From Magnetospirillum sp. 15-1 (lineage in GTDB: Bacteria > Pseudomonadota > Alphaproteobacteria > Rhodospirillales > Magnetospirillaceae), in assembly GCF_900184795.1 (NCBI RefSeq), contig NZ_FXXN01000025.1:134542-198541 (forward strand): a DNA stretch of 64,000 nucleotides, given 5' to 3'. The stretch's first letter is position 1. Each line of letters opens with the position of its first letter. The notes under the pieces were generated by a model. That model saw only the letters and a list, made by a program, of their open reading frames with translations. It did no database searches and had not been told where the DNA came from. A program made the translations under genes and the position numbers. Below, piece after piece: positions 22,709 through 31,829 of the stretch.

Positions 22709-23722
22709 ATGGCCCAGCACGAAACCGATGCGGTGATCGTCGGCGCCGGCCCGGTGGGCCTGTTCGCGGTGTTCCAGTGCGGCATGGTCAAGGTCCGCTG
22801 CCACGTGGTCGACGCCCTGGAAGCCGTGGGCGGCCAGTTGAGCGCGCTCTACCCGGAAAAGCCCATTTACGACATTCCCGGCCACCCCTCCATCCTGGCC
22901 GCCGATCTGGTGGAGCGCCTGTCCGAGCAGGCCGCCCCCTTCGGCCCCACCTTCCATTTCGATACCCAGGTCAGCACGCTGGCCCGCCTGGACGACGGGC
23001 GCTGGCTGTGCGGCCTGTCCAACGGCGACAGCATCGCCGCGCGGGCGGTGATCATCTGCGCCGGCGGCGGCGCCTTCGGCCCCAACCGCCCGCCGCTGGA
23101 CGGACTGGCGCAATACGAAGGCACCAGCGTGTTCTATCTGGTGCGCAAGCGCGAGGATTTCCGCGGCAAGAACGTGGTGATCGCCGGCGGCGGCGATTCG
23201 GCGGTGGATTGGGCCATCTCGCTGGCCGAGGTGGCGGCCAAGGTGATGGTGGTGCATCGCCGGCCCAAATTCCGCGCCGCCCCGGAATCCGAGGCCCGCC
23301 TCAAGCAACTGGCCGAATCGGGCGGCGTCGAGCTGGTGGTGCCCTACCAGTTGCACGGGCTGGAAGGCGAGAACGGCAAGCTGTCGGCGGTGGTGGTCGC
23401 CACCCTGGAGGGCGAGGCAAAACGTCTGGAAGCCGACGTGCTGCTGCCGTTCTACGGCCTGTCCAGCGATCTCGGCCCCATCGCCCAGTGGAATCTCGGC
23501 ATGGACCGCAACCTGATCGCCGTCGACCCGGCAACCGGCGCCACCGACGCGCCGGGCATCTATGCGGCCGGCGACATCTGCTCGTATCCCGGCAAGCTGA
23601 AGCTGATCCTATCGGGCTTCGCCGAAGCCGCCCGCGTCGCCCATTCGGCCCACGACGTGGTTCATCCCGGCGAGGCCCTGCACTTCGAGCACTCGACCAC
23701 CTCGGGCGTGCCGAAGGCTTAA
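22709..23722 (+). CDS. Ferredoxin-NADP+ reductase, thioredoxin-reductase-like type
   Basis: A 337-residue flavoprotein. The N-terminal FAD motif is VIVGAGPVGLFAV; the NADPH motif is VIAGGGDSAVDWA; a C-terminal FAD segment reads PGIYAAGDICSYPGKLKLI. The redox CxxC of thioredoxin reductase is absent, as expected for the FNR2 class. It probably transfers electrons between NADPH and ferredoxin or flavodoxin. ATG 22709 has a clear AAGGAG ribosome site. Confidence 0.93.
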   Translation: MAQHETDAVIVGAGPVGLFAVFQCGMVKVRCHVVDALEAVGGQLSALYPEKPIYDIPGHPSILAADLVERLSEQAAPFGPTFHFDTQVSTLARLDDGRWLCGLSNGDSIAARAVIICAGGGAFGPNRPPLDGLAQYEGTSVFYLVRKREDFRGKNVVIAGGGDSAVDWAISLAEVAAKVMVVHRRPKFRAAPESEARLKQLAESGGVELVVPYQLHGLEGENGKLSAVVVATLEGEAKRLEADVLLPFYGLSSDLGPIAQWNLGMDRNLIAVDPATGATDAPGIYAAGDICSYPGKLKLILSGFAEAARVAHSAHDVVHPGEALHFEHSTTSGVPKA

Positions 23723-23730
23723 CGTCCACC

Positions 23731-23838
23731 CGTCATGCCCGGACTTGATCCGGGCATCCACGCGGCTCCGCCCAAAAAGGCTTGTGACACAAGGAGTCGG
23801 GCGGACGGGCGTGGATCACCGGGACAAGCCCGGTGATG
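23731..23838. repeat. Intergenic palindromic repeat (two-part REP-like unit), copy 1
   Basis: Two imperfect palindromes: CGTCATGCCCGG...CCGGGCATCCACG at 23731-23763 and its inverted partner GTGGATCACCGGGACAAGCCCGGTGATGG at about 23810-23838. The same arrangement is seen at 55108-55220 and 58727-58786, so this is a dispersed alphaproteobacterial intergenic repeat. Confidence 0.8.
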
Positions 23839-23841
23839 GCG

Positions 23842-23860
23842 AAAAAGGGGGAAGGCCCCC
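23842..23860 (-). terminator. Intrinsic terminator of the DUF2336 gene
   Basis: Read on the minus strand, a five-G/five-C stem with a 4-base loop begins immediately after the DUF2336 stop and is followed by five T. Confidence 0.7.
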
Positions 23861-25144
23861 TCAGTCCCCCGCCCCGAAGAACTCCAGCTGCCATTCCATC
23901 TCGGCGGCGGACAGCGGATGGTCGCCCTGTCTGGCGGCCAGGACCTTGGAGGGCGACAGGCGCAACAGCTTGCTCTGCAACTGGGTGCCGAAGCCGGCGG
24001 ACAGCCCAGCCTTCCAGGTGACGGCCACCATGCCCTTGGCGCTCTTGGTGTAGACCACCTTGCGCACCGCCTTGGGCGGCAAATCCGACAGCAGCGCCAG
24101 GGCGGCGGTGACGAAGGCGTGATCGCCCGACGACAGCGCGGTGTCCATGGCCGTCTCGTCCAACTGTCCGGCGGCGTGCAGGGCACGGGCCCGCTGCAGG
24201 GCGGCGGCCTCGTCGGCGTCGCGCTTGGCCTCGCCCTTGGCACCGGCATCGCCCTCGATCTCGCCGATGCGCCGCGACACCACGGCGGCGACGGCGGCGA
24301 TGGCGTCGGCGTCGAGATCGCGGCGCTCCGCCAGGGTCTGCAGCAGGCTGGCGGCGACGAAGCGGGCCAGCTTCTGCGCCGTGCGGGCCGAAAGCTGCGG
24401 CCGTTCGATCATCGGCCGGTGCCACGCCTCGATATCGGCGGCGCGATCGGCCAGACGGTCCAGGGTCTCCTCCCGGATCTGGGCGGAGGGATTGCCCAGC
24501 AGCACGGCGATGGCGTCCACGTCGTCGGTGGCGGCAATGGCGTCGGCCACCTTGACGTTGACCACCGAGCGCCGCGAAATGCAGGCCAGGGCGCCGGGAA
24601 TGGGACCGGCACCGATGATCTCCAGCAAATCCTCGTCGGTCAGCACCGGCGAGAATTGCAGCACCGGCCCGGCCACCACCAGTTCGGCATCGCGGGCCAG
24701 CCGGCGGATCACGTCGGGCGGCGCGTTGGCCACGTCCTGCAGGGCCTCGGACAAAATCTGGCGGACCTTGGGGATCTGGTCGCGGGCCAGCATCTCCAGG
24801 GATTCGAAGGTCATACGGCGCAGACGGTCCTGCTCGTGGGCCGACAGGCCGGGAGCCACCCGGGCGATCTTGGCGGCCAGATCGCCGCGCACCGCGTCGC
24901 TCTGGTCGGTGGCGAGGCGCAGATTGGCCTGGGCCGGCGCATGGGGGTTGGCCGCCACCTTGCGGCGCACCTCGGCATCGGTGTCCTCGGCCAGGAAATA
25001 GAGAATCTCGGCCTTGACGTCCTCGCGGGCCGCCAGTTCGGCGCGGACTTTGGAATCGGGATGGGCGGCCAGTTCCTTGGCCTGCTCGTAGTCCAGCGGT
25101 CCCTTGCGCCCGCCGCCGAACAGCCGCTTGAGGAATCCGGTCAC
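23861..25144 (-). CDS. DUF2336 protein (HEAT-repeat-like)
   Basis: A 427-residue soluble, Ala- and Leu-rich helical protein. The first half has HEAT-like repeats (DSKVRAELAAREDVKAEILYFLAEDTDAEVRRKVAANPHAP is one pair). The DUF2336 region follows with LTDEDLLEIIGAG and IEAWHRPMIERPQLSARTAQKLARFV. Family members occur in signalling neighbourhoods in alphaproteobacteria, but the molecular role is unknown. The start is GTG 25144, overlapping the stop of the diguanylate cyclase gene (GTGA), so the proteins are translationally coupled. Confidence 0.88.
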   Translation of the reverse strand: MTGFLKRLFGGGRKGPLDYEQAKELAAHPDSKVRAELAAREDVKAEILYFLAEDTDAEVRRKVAANPHAPAQANLRLATDQSDAVRGDLAAKIARVAPGLSAHEQDRLRRMTFESLEMLARDQIPKVRQILSEALQDVANAPPDVIRRLARDAELVVAGPVLQFSPVLTDEDLLEIIGAGPIPGALACISRRSVVNVKVADAIAATDDVDAIAVLLGNPSAQIREETLDRLADRAADIEAWHRPMIERPQLSARTAQKLARFVAASLLQTLAERRDLDADAIAAVAAVVSRRIGEIEGDAGAKGEAKRDADEAAALQRARALHAAGQLDETAMDTALSSGDHAFVTAALALLSDLPPKAVRKVVYTKSAKGMVAVTWKAGLSAGFGTQLQSKLLRLSPSKVLAARQGDHPLSAAEMEWQLEFFGAGD

Positions 25145-26841
25145 GCCGCCCCCCCACCGCCCGGCAGCGGCGCGATGTGGAAGGCGCCCTTGCCGGTGCG
25201 CTTGACCTGATACATGGCCTTGTCGGCGCGGGCGATCAGATCCTCGATGGATTCCTTCTCGCCGCCGCCATGCACCGCCACGCCCAGCGACAGACCCAGC
25301 GGCTTGTCCGCCCCGCCGGAATAGTGCCCGAGGTCCTTGGCCGCCTCCAGCAGGTCCTGGCAACGCTTGACGGCGATGCGTTCCTCGGCGGCCTCCAGCC
25401 AGATGGCGAACTCGTCGCCGCCCAGGCGCGCCACCAGATCGATGGGCCGTGTGTGCTGCAGCAGCAGGTCGCGCACCGCCAGCAATGCCTCGTCGCCGGT
25501 CTGGTGACCGTGCACGTCGTTGACCGCCTTGAAATTGTCCAGGTCCACGTAGATCAGGGCGGCGGGCCGCCCCTCGCGCGTCAGACGGTGGAAGCGCCGG
25601 GCGATCTCCTCGAAGAAGGCGCGGCGGTTGAACAGGCCGGTCAGACCATCGGTGCGCGACAGCTTGACCATGCGCTCGTGGTTGGTGATCTGCTCGGCGG
25701 CCAGCCCCACCTGATTGGCCACGTCGTCGATCAGCAGGCGGTCGTCGTCGCTCCAGGCGGCGCGGCTCATCTGCCGCCACAGCAATACGGCGCCGTTGAT
25801 GGAGTGGCGATAGCGGCATACCGAGGCCAGCACCCGCCAGTCGCCCAGGTCGGCATCGTAATGGTCGGTGGATTCGAAGGTGTCGAGCACCGACCGCGAC
25901 TCGCCGAACTGGCCGTAATCGGCCGACAGGACGAAATCGGAATCCTCGGACTGGATACGGAAGATCTGGCAGCCGGTAGCCCCCAAGGCCCGCGCCGTGG
26001 CCTCGGCCGCCGCCTTCAGCATGTCGGCGGGGTCCACCTCGTCCCTGATGGTGCGCACGATGTAGCTGAGCAGGCGCTCGCGGTTGTTGGCGCGGGAAAG
26101 CGCCGCGTCGCGCAGCCGCTCCTGCGTCACGTCGCGGCAGACGCCACGGGCGCCGCGCCACTCGCCGCCATCGCCGCGGATGGGGGTGGAGGAGGCCAGC
26201 AGGCACATGGGCTGGCCGTCGCTCTGACGCATCCACACCTCGATGTCCTCGACCGGGGCCACCGCCTCGAACGGGCCGGGGCCGTGGGTATCCTCCTCCT
26301 GCAGCACGAACTCGGCGGGGCGGCGCCCCACCAGTTCGTCGGCGGCAAAGCCCAACGCCCCCTTGGGGCTGACGAAGACGAAGCGGCCGTCGCCCCCGGT
26401 TTCCCAGGCGAAATCGCTGGAAATCTCCACCAGGTCCTTGTAGCGCTGGCGGGATTCCACCAGGGCGGCCCGCAGGTTGCGTTCCAGGGTGACGTCGCGG
26501 CCGAACAAGATGATCTGGCCGCCTTCGGCCGGGATGGACACCAGATCGAGAATCAGGGAGCCGCCGGTGGACAAAGGCAGGCTTTCCACCGAGGTGGCAC
26601 CGGGCTGGGCCACCAGGGCGCCGAGGCACCCCAGCCGGTCCTGGGCCACCGCCTGGGCCAGAGGGTCCGCCCGGCCATTGGCGGCGAGGATGGTGCCGTC
26701 GCGGTCGAGCAGCACGGCGGGCCCGGGAAAGGCGTTCAGCCCCTCGGCACCCAAGACCATGGCGGGTCGCCCGCCCGATGGCGGCTTGCCTCGCTGTTTT
26801 TCGCCCGTCGCGCTCATCCGTTCTGGAATCCCGGCCGTCAC
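25141..26841 (-). CDS. PAS-GAF diguanylate cyclase
   Basis: A 566-residue cytoplasmic enzyme making cyclic di-GMP. Two PAS-like regions cover about residues 25-250, a GAF domain about 265-400, and the C-terminal GGDEF domain about 410-560. The active-site motif is ARLGGDEFAIW near 475, and an RxxD inhibitory site (RPID) sits exactly five residues before it, so product inhibition is expected. There are no membrane helices. The GTG at 26841 is preceded by a strong AAGGAGGG; an in-frame ATG at 26817 is the alternative. It is co-translated with the downstream DUF2336 protein. Confidence 0.94.
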   Translation of the reverse strand: MTAGIPERMSATGEKQRGKPPSGGRPAMVLGAEGLNAFPGPAVLLDRDGTILAANGRADPLAQAVAQDRLGCLGALVAQPGATSVESLPLSTGGSLILDLVSIPAEGGQIILFGRDVTLERNLRAALVESRQRYKDLVEISSDFAWETGGDGRFVFVSPKGALGFAADELVGRRPAEFVLQEEDTHGPGPFEAVAPVEDIEVWMRQSDGQPMCLLASSTPIRGDGGEWRGARGVCRDVTQERLRDAALSRANNRERLLSYIVRTIRDEVDPADMLKAAAEATARALGATGCQIFRIQSEDSDFVLSADYGQFGESRSVLDTFESTDHYDADLGDWRVLASVCRYRHSINGAVLLWRQMSRAAWSDDDRLLIDDVANQVGLAAEQITNHERMVKLSRTDGLTGLFNRRAFFEEIARRFHRLTREGRPAALIYVDLDNFKAVNDVHGHQTGDEALLAVRDLLLQHTRPIDLVARLGGDEFAIWLEAAEERIAVKRCQDLLEAAKDLGHYSGGADKPLGLSLGVAVHGGGEKESIEDLIARADKAMYQVKRTGKGAFHIAPLPGGGGAA

Positions 26842-26937
26842 GTCCCCACTCCCTCCTTACCATAGGTATGGGCGCTTAACGATCTCCTAAAGGGGCTATA
26901 CCTTGCCTTGGATGCCGGGGCGCGCTACGTCTTGGGC

Positions 26938-27645
26938 ATGGACAACCACCTTCCCGACCTGTCGCGTATCGAGACCTGGGTCTTCGACCTGGACAACACG
27001 CTGTATCCGGCGTCGTCCAGCCTGTTCCCCCAGATCGACGTGCGCATGCGCCGCTTCATCGCCGAGCGGCTGCACCTGTCGCTGGACGACGCCTTCGCCC
27101 TGCAAAAGCGCTATTACCGCGAATTCGGCACCACGCTGCGCGGCCTGATGCTGGTGCACAAGATCGAGCCCGAGGCGTTCCTGTCCTTCGTCCACGATAT
27201 CGACTGCACGGTGCTGGACGCGGCGCCCCGCCTGGACGCCGCCCTGGACGCCCTGCCGGGCCGCAAGCTGATCTTCACCAACGGATCGGAACGCCACGCC
27301 GAGAACGTGCTGGGTCGCCTGGGGCTGGCCCGGCACTTCGAAGGCATCTTCGACATCCGGGCCGCCCGCTTCATCCCCAAGCCGCAACCCGAATGCTACC
27401 AGTTGCTGATCGACCGCCACACCGTCGATCCCCATGCCGCCCTGATGGTCGAGGACCTGCACCGCAACCTGCGGCCCGCCGCCGCCATCGGCATGACCAC
27501 CCTGTGGGTGCGCGAGGACGGCCACCCCGACACCGAGGTGCTGGGCGAGGATCGGGGCGATCTCGCCCATGTCCACCACATCACCGACGACCTCGCCGCC
27601 TGGCTGGAGCGGGCGGCGCGGAACATCGCGACCGACCGCCGCTGA
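26938..27645 (+). CDS. HAD hydrolase, pyrimidine 5'-nucleotidase-like
   Basis: A 235-residue HAD phosphatase of the SDT1/PHM8 type. Motif I is WVFDLDNTLYP, typical of that subfamily; motif II is IFTNGSERHA; motif III is IPKPQPECY; motif IV is LMVEDLHRNL. It probably dephosphorylates pyrimidine nucleotides or related compounds. This is the last backbone gene before the mobile region: a tRNA-Leu 3' fragment starts 23 bp after its stop. Confidence 0.9.
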   Translation: MDNHLPDLSRIETWVFDLDNTLYPASSSLFPQIDVRMRRFIAERLHLSLDDAFALQKRYYREFGTTLRGLMLVHKIEPEAFLSFVHDIDCTVLDAAPRLDAALDALPGRKLIFTNGSERHAENVLGRLGLARHFEGIFDIRAARFIPKPQPECYQLLIDRHTVDPHAALMVEDLHRNLRPAAAIGMTTLWVREDGHPDTEVLGEDRGDLAHVHHITDDLAAWLERAARNIATDRR

Positions 27646-27667
27646 CCGGCAAGCCCTTCACGGCGGA

Positions 27668-27720
27668 TGGTGGCCCCTGCCGGAATCGAACCGGCACGCC
27701 CGAGGGCGAGCGATTTTAAG
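27668..27720 (-). pseudogene. 3' half of tRNA-Leu(UAA), left chromosomal boundary
   Basis: On the minus strand this starts in the anticodon loop (CTTAAAA, anticodon UAA) and runs through the 3' anticodon stem (TCGCT), a long variable arm (CGCCC/GGGCG), a perfect T arm, the acceptor AGGGGCC, and ACCA. The class II arm and A73 identify leucine. Everything 5' of the anticodon loop is missing. It is an attachment-site scar at the left edge of the mobile region. A near-identical copy is at 30070-30122. Confidence 0.88.
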
Positions 27721-27837
27721 TTAATCGCGCTTATATAGTGCGTTGTATTAAAAGATTAAATTGCACTTACAGCAAACTGTGTATTTTTCTGTGTTTGCAC
27801 AATCGCGGCCATGGCCCGCATTTTCCCCGTCATGAAA

Positions 27838-27868
27838 GGCGTGAACTTACGTCATGTAAGCTCACGCC
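27838..27868 (-). terminator. Hairpin terminator after the PG-binding-like gene
   Basis: A 13-bp stem with one mismatch (GGCGTGAACTTAC pairing across a 5-base loop), positioned 8 bp after the stop of the minus-strand gene and followed on that strand by TTTC. Confidence 0.6.
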
Positions 27869-27876
27869 TTCTTGGG

Positions 27877-29256
27877 TCACAGCAAGCCCATCTCTTCGCC
27901 GAAGCCCCGACTGAACTCGTCCGGTCCCACAGTGTCCATGACGGAGTTGAAGGCGTCGGTGGTCTTGGGGCCGATCCAGTTATCTTCCTTCAGCGGCTCC
28001 CAGCCATCGACGACATCGCCGCCGGTCTTGTTGAGGCTGCGCTGCAAGCTGCGGCCGGCATCGTCGCCGAACAGCGATGTGGTCTTGTCGTCCAGTCCAT
28101 CGGAATTGCCGCTGGCCGCCGCGTCGCGGGCGAAAGTGTTGAAGCGGCCCAGCGACAGGACATTGTCCACCTTGTCCGCGCCATGCTGCGATAACGCTGA
28201 TTTCAGGGCGAAGTCGGTGTTGGGGCCGTAATCGCCATCCTCGGCAAGCTTGTCCTGGGGAGTATAGTAGCCCCAGGCGGGCGAGCGCTCGGGCGGCGGA
28301 TTGGCGTCGTTCAGCATGTTGAGGCCATTTTGCAGCCCCTTGACCGCATTGCCGTAGCCATCGGTTTGGGCGGCAGTGGCGAGCGTCTTGCCCATGTCGG
28401 CGGATGCCTGCCACAAGTCCTGACCATCGGGAGTGATGTGGGGCGAAGGCTGGTCGGGGATGGCGGTGATGGGCTGCGGCTCAATGGGTTTGCCACCGTC
28501 ATATTGCTGCTCGCCATCGCCATAGACGTGGCTGTGCCAGTCCTGGACGCGCTCATACATATGGTCCTTCAGCGGGTCGCCCGACGTCCAGCCGTTGAAG
28601 TCGCCCTGCGCCGAGTTCAGCACGTCCTTCATTTCGCCCTCGGTCCACTTATCCACCGGCTTCAACAGCGCCGAGCGGGCCGGGTCGGTTGTCGGAGAGG
28701 CTGCCATCTGCATCATGTCCGCAATGTAAGGATCGCTTTCAGGCGCAAAAGGTTCGACTTGATCGACATTCTTATGGCTGAATTGGAAGACCTTGTGTTC
28801 AACGTCTAGTCCGTTGTCCCAGCCACCTTCACCACCGCCGTCATCGCCGCCACCGTCATCACTTTCATCTCCTCCGCTGCCTCCCGGCAGTTCGGCAATA
28901 TCATGTGTATCGTCATTTTGGTCGTCGCCTGCGCGCTCGTCCGGGGCTGCCATTTTTAGGTCCAATATCTCGCCCTTAAGTGCCTCCAGATGCTGTGACA
29001 GGGCATTATAATCTTCAATCATCTGCTGCCTGTCTTCGCCGTTAGACATTTTGTCAACCTGGGCCTTCATGTCCTGGAGCTGCTGCTGGAGTTCATCCCG
29101 AACTTCGCTCAGGTGCCGGATTTGCGCGTAAATCTCATCAACCGCCTCTCGGTCGCGATTGATCTTTGGAATGATGCCCCGGTCACCCGGTGATGGCAGC
29201 GGGCCAAGTATCCCACGATCAAACCACCCAAAATCGGGGTTGAGCTTATTATCCAT
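27877..29256 (-). CDS. Unrecognised protein with coiled coil and two peptidoglycan-binding-like motifs
   Basis: A 459-residue protein without a signal peptide or membrane helix. Residues about 30-105 form a coiled coil (heptads in EVRDELQQQLQDMKAQVDKM). An Asp- and Gly-rich linker follows (about 118-148). The C-terminal half has two stretches resembling PG_binding_1 repeats: DGDYGPNTDFALKSALS near 355 and EDNWIGPKTTDAFNSVM near 430. These suggest cell-wall contact, as in phage or effector proteins, but there is no catalytic domain. It is the main gene of the 2.35-kb unit between the two tRNA-Leu(UAA) fragments. Confidence 0.7.
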   Translation of the reverse strand: MDNKLNPDFGWFDRGILGPLPSPGDRGIIPKINRDREAVDEIYAQIRHLSEVRDELQQQLQDMKAQVDKMSNGEDRQQMIEDYNALSQHLEALKGEILDLKMAAPDERAGDDQNDDTHDIAELPGGSGGDESDDGGGDDGGGEGGWDNGLDVEHKVFQFSHKNVDQVEPFAPESDPYIADMMQMAASPTTDPARSALLKPVDKWTEGEMKDVLNSAQGDFNGWTSGDPLKDHMYERVQDWHSHVYGDGEQQYDGGKPIEPQPITAIPDQPSPHITPDGQDLWQASADMGKTLATAAQTDGYGNAVKGLQNGLNMLNDANPPPERSPAWGYYTPQDKLAEDGDYGPNTDFALKSALSQHGADKVDNVLSLGRFNTFARDAAASGNSDGLDDKTTSLFGDDAGRSLQRSLNKTGGDVVDGWEPLKEDNWIGPKTTDAFNSVMDTVGPDEFSRGFGEEMGLL

Positions 29257-29304
29257 TTCATGTCTCCATTGCTGTCATAGGTTGAAGTTGCACGCGAGGG
29301 GCGC

Positions 29305-29937
29305 ATGCGGATTGCCACATTCCTGACGGTTCTTATTGCCTGCTTCGGGATTGCGGGGACCTCATTGGCGGCTCCCCGAGACAAACCGACCCCGGATACG
29401 CTGAATGACCTGAAAGCCAAGGCGTCTGCGGGCGACTATCGCGCTCTTCGCGATCTGGGCACCCTGTACCGGAATGGAGACGGCGTTGCGCGTGACCCGG
29501 AACTCGCGGCTGCGCTTTTCGAACAGGCGGAGCGGCGCTACCAGGACATACAGGTCAAGGTCGGCGAATCAGAGGCAACTGCCTTCTTTTCCATCGGCGA
29601 GTTGTTCTACTCTATCGGCAATCAACGCGGGGAAAACGCCAGAGCGGCCCGCTGGTTCGAGCGTGCCGCCACCCAAGGAAACGTCCTGGCGCAGTTCTAT
29701 CTCGGCACCATGTTCGCGAATGGTGAGGGAATTACCGCCGATCCGGCCCTTGCCGCTCAGTGGCTGCTGGCAGCATCACGCCAGGGCGACAAGCATGCTG
29801 CTGATGCGTATTGCCGTGGGCTTACCACGGGGCGGGTATTGCGAGACGAATCCATATCGCCACAAACCTGCCCACCCGCCCCGCCTGTCGGTGAAGCGGC
29901 AAGGACAAACTCTCTCAAATCGGGAACTGACCGATAG
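29305..29937 (+). CDS. Exported Sel1-like repeat protein
   Basis: A 210-residue protein with an N-terminal signal peptide (MRIATFLTVLIACFGIAGTSLAA) and three or four Sel1-type TPR repeats (DYRALRDLGTLYRNGDGVARDPELAAALFEQA; NVLAQFYLGTMFANGEGITADPALAAQWL). Such repeats mediate protein interactions in the periplasm. It is divergent from the 459-residue gene, 48 bp apart, so the two may share a promoter region and function together. Confidence 0.82.
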   Translation: MRIATFLTVLIACFGIAGTSLAAPRDKPTPDTLNDLKAKASAGDYRALRDLGTLYRNGDGVARDPELAAALFEQAERRYQDIQVKVGESEATAFFSIGELFYSIGNQRGENARAARWFERAATQGNVLAQFYLGTMFANGEGITADPALAAQWLLAASRQGDKHAADAYCRGLTTGRVLRDESISPQTCPPAPPVGEAARTNSLKSGTDR

Positions 29938-30069
29938 CCGCAAGACACAATTCGGGTGTTGATGGAGTGCTTATACCATAGCACGCCGCACAACAAAACT
30001 CTTTTTGTTCTTCATGTGATCACGTTACAGTCGCGGCGCGGCGACGAATTGGCACGTCATCCCAAGCGA

Positions 30070-30122
30070 TGGTGGCCCCTGCCGGAATCGAACCGGCACG
30101 CCCGAAGGCGAGCGATTTTAAG
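30070..30122 (-). pseudogene. 3' half of tRNA-Leu(UAA), second copy
   Basis: Identical to the fragment at 27668-27720 over 53 bases except for one base in the variable-arm loop. Again the cut is at the anticodon loop. A 19-bp motif (AACTGTGTATNTTTCTGTG) lies 55 bases to the right of each copy (27775-27793 and 30178-30196), as expected for duplicated attachment-site arms. Confidence 0.88.
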
Positions 30123-30200
30123 GAAACTGCGTCTATATAAAATATTGTTTCTGCTGGAATTTTACGCTGATTGACAGAACTGTGTATGTTTCTGTGCATG

Positions 30201-30271
30201 ACCACCTTGCCGTAGCTGTGGTCGCGACGAAGCTGATCGTTAAGTGCGGCGATACGTTCCGTCCGGTCCAT
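30201..30271 (-). pseudogene. Truncated DUF3768 gene start
   Basis: The first 24 codons (MDRTERIAALNDQLRRDHSYGKVV) match the intact DUF3768 gene at 51549-51875; homology stops abruptly at 30201, where the attachment-site arm begins. The frame runs on to a stop at 30020 but through tRNA and arm sequence. Confidence 0.8.
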
Positions 30272-30480
30272 ACGGCCCTCGCTGTTGCGCGGGCACGTTT
30301 CCGGGATTGGGCAATGCGCCCGGTGCTGCTGCTATAGCAGTGGAGCGCGTGGAGCGTCTACAGACGGCTAGAAATGCCCCCGCCCGTATTTCCCCAAGCA
30401 CGGGCGCATCCACGTCCAGGCAGCTGAGGCCATCGTTCCGGACGCTGTGCGAGCACGGCAGGGCTGCGTAGAGGCGCCGG

Positions 30481-31812
30481 TTATTCGTCTTCCGTTTCGG
30501 CCAGGGCGTCGGCCAAGCTTCTCGGAATCGTGGGTGAGGGCTTGTGCCTGTCGGGTTTCTGCCGCTTCTTGCTCGTATCGTGGGGCTTGCCGTCATTGAA
30601 GACGCCAGCCGTCACATGCGGGCTGATCAGCATGGCGTTGGCCGCCACCTTTGGGGCAATCGCCAACGGCCCCAGATGCGCGTAGTGCTGCTCCAGCATG
30701 GCGACGCTGGTGCCCATGTGGGTTGCCAACTCAATGAGAGACATCGTGCCGTGGACGATCTGTGTCGTGGCGTAGCTGTGGCGCAGGGAATAGAGGCTCC
30801 TGCGTGCGGGCGGGTCGCCCCGGTCCCACAGCATTCCGATCTTGGTCAAAATGACCTGAAAGCTGTTCGCCATGTTCCCTGGCGTCGAGCCATCGGGCAG
30901 GCGGAACACGAAGTCGTCGAGCGTCTTGTCCGGGCCTTGCCATGCCATCAACGCCTTGAAAGGCGTAGCGGCCACGCTGGCGGGGGCGGTGATCACCCGT
31001 TGGCGGACTCGGCTGTACTTGATGGTCTTGCCGGCGGTGATCGTCAGTTTGACGAACTTCTGACCGCCATGTTCCCAATCTAAATCCACCTGCCGCCAAC
31101 GCAGGTTGTTCAATTCCTTGCCTGGACGTGCGCCGGTTAGCAGAAGGACGGTGACATAGTAGTAGATGAGTTGCCGAATCTCACGGGTTCGCTCTTTGCG
31201 CCCTTCGGGAATCAACTGCCACATCCTGATCAGCAGGGCGGAGATTTCGTCCTCGTCGAAATGCGGTCGGCGACAGCCAAGCTCGCCCTCATTCGGCAGT
31301 TTGGGAATTTGCCAGTCACTCATCCAGCCATAGCGGACGGCGCTCTTAAAGACGTTGCTGAGGCACAAATTATGGCTGGTGACGGTGGATTTGGTGAATG
31401 GTTTGCCGTGCTGCTCGCGCTTCCAGGCATTCCAGGCCGTAATATCATGCGGGCTCAACTCATCGAGCTTCTTCCCGCCGAGGAAGGGATCGATCCATTT
31501 TTTGATGGTGCGACGGTATTCGGCTGCGCTGGCAAGGGAGCTGGTTTCGAGATCCTTGATGTATTGCGCCGTCGCATCCCGTACCAGCTTCGTGCGCGGC
31601 ACCTGGTTATGCCGCACCCGGTACATCATGTCGTCGTATTGCTCGCAGGCCCATTGCGCGGCCTCGCGGATATCGCTTTTGCCGGTGGAAAGGCGCAGCC
31701 ATTCGCCGCGCATCTTCAGATACGCTTGCCAATACGAAGAGCCTTTACGCATCTTGAGCACGACGTTGCCGTCGCGCATCTTGCGCCAAGGATCTTCGAT
31801 ACGTTTGGGCAA
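30481..31812 (-). CDS. Tyrosine recombinase/integrase (first copy)
   Basis: A 443-residue site-specific integrase. An N-terminal arm-binding and SAM-like core-binding region (about 1-170) precedes the catalytic domain with Arg I in TGARPGKELNNLRW, Arg II and His in YSLRHSYATT, the box His in ATHMGTS, and the nucleophile Tyr in LEQHYAHLG. The TTG at 31812 aligns with the GTG start of the second integrase; further upstream the frame reads through tRNA sequence. It begins 18 bp after the encoded CCA of the tRNA fragment 31830-31883, so it was originally transcribed behind that tRNA. The paralogue at 52062-53390 is very similar. Confidence 0.93.
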   Translation of the reverse strand: MPKRIEDPWRKMRDGNVVLKMRKGSSYWQAYLKMRGEWLRLSTGKSDIREAAQWACEQYDDMMYRVRHNQVPRTKLVRDATAQYIKDLETSSLASAAEYRRTIKKWIDPFLGGKKLDELSPHDITAWNAWKREQHGKPFTKSTVTSHNLCLSNVFKSAVRYGWMSDWQIPKLPNEGELGCRRPHFDEDEISALLIRMWQLIPEGRKERTREIRQLIYYYVTVLLLTGARPGKELNNLRWRQVDLDWEHGGQKFVKLTITAGKTIKYSRVRQRVITAPASVAATPFKALMAWQGPDKTLDDFVFRLPDGSTPGNMANSFQVILTKIGMLWDRGDPPARRSLYSLRHSYATTQIVHGTMSLIELATHMGTSVAMLEQHYAHLGPLAIAPKVAANAMLISPHVTAGVFNDGKPHDTSKKRQKPDRHKPSPTIPRSLADALAETEDE

Positions 31813-31829
31813 ATCTACACCCCGAGTAG

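Larger units (their letters stand above)
30201..31812. repeat. Duplicated integrase-DUF3768 module, copy 1
   Basis: This block and 51807-53390 are homologous along their whole length, including the non-coding stretch between the integrase stop and the DUF3768 start (shared run GCGGGCACGTTTCCGGGATT). Copy 1 has lost the rest of DUF3768. Confidence 0.85.

Noticed and set aside
23861-26863. A single 1000-codon minus-strand frame
   Set aside because: Only the last 427 codons are protein-like (DUF2336); the rest is an out-of-frame reading of the GGDEF gene, and GTG 25144 explains the real start.
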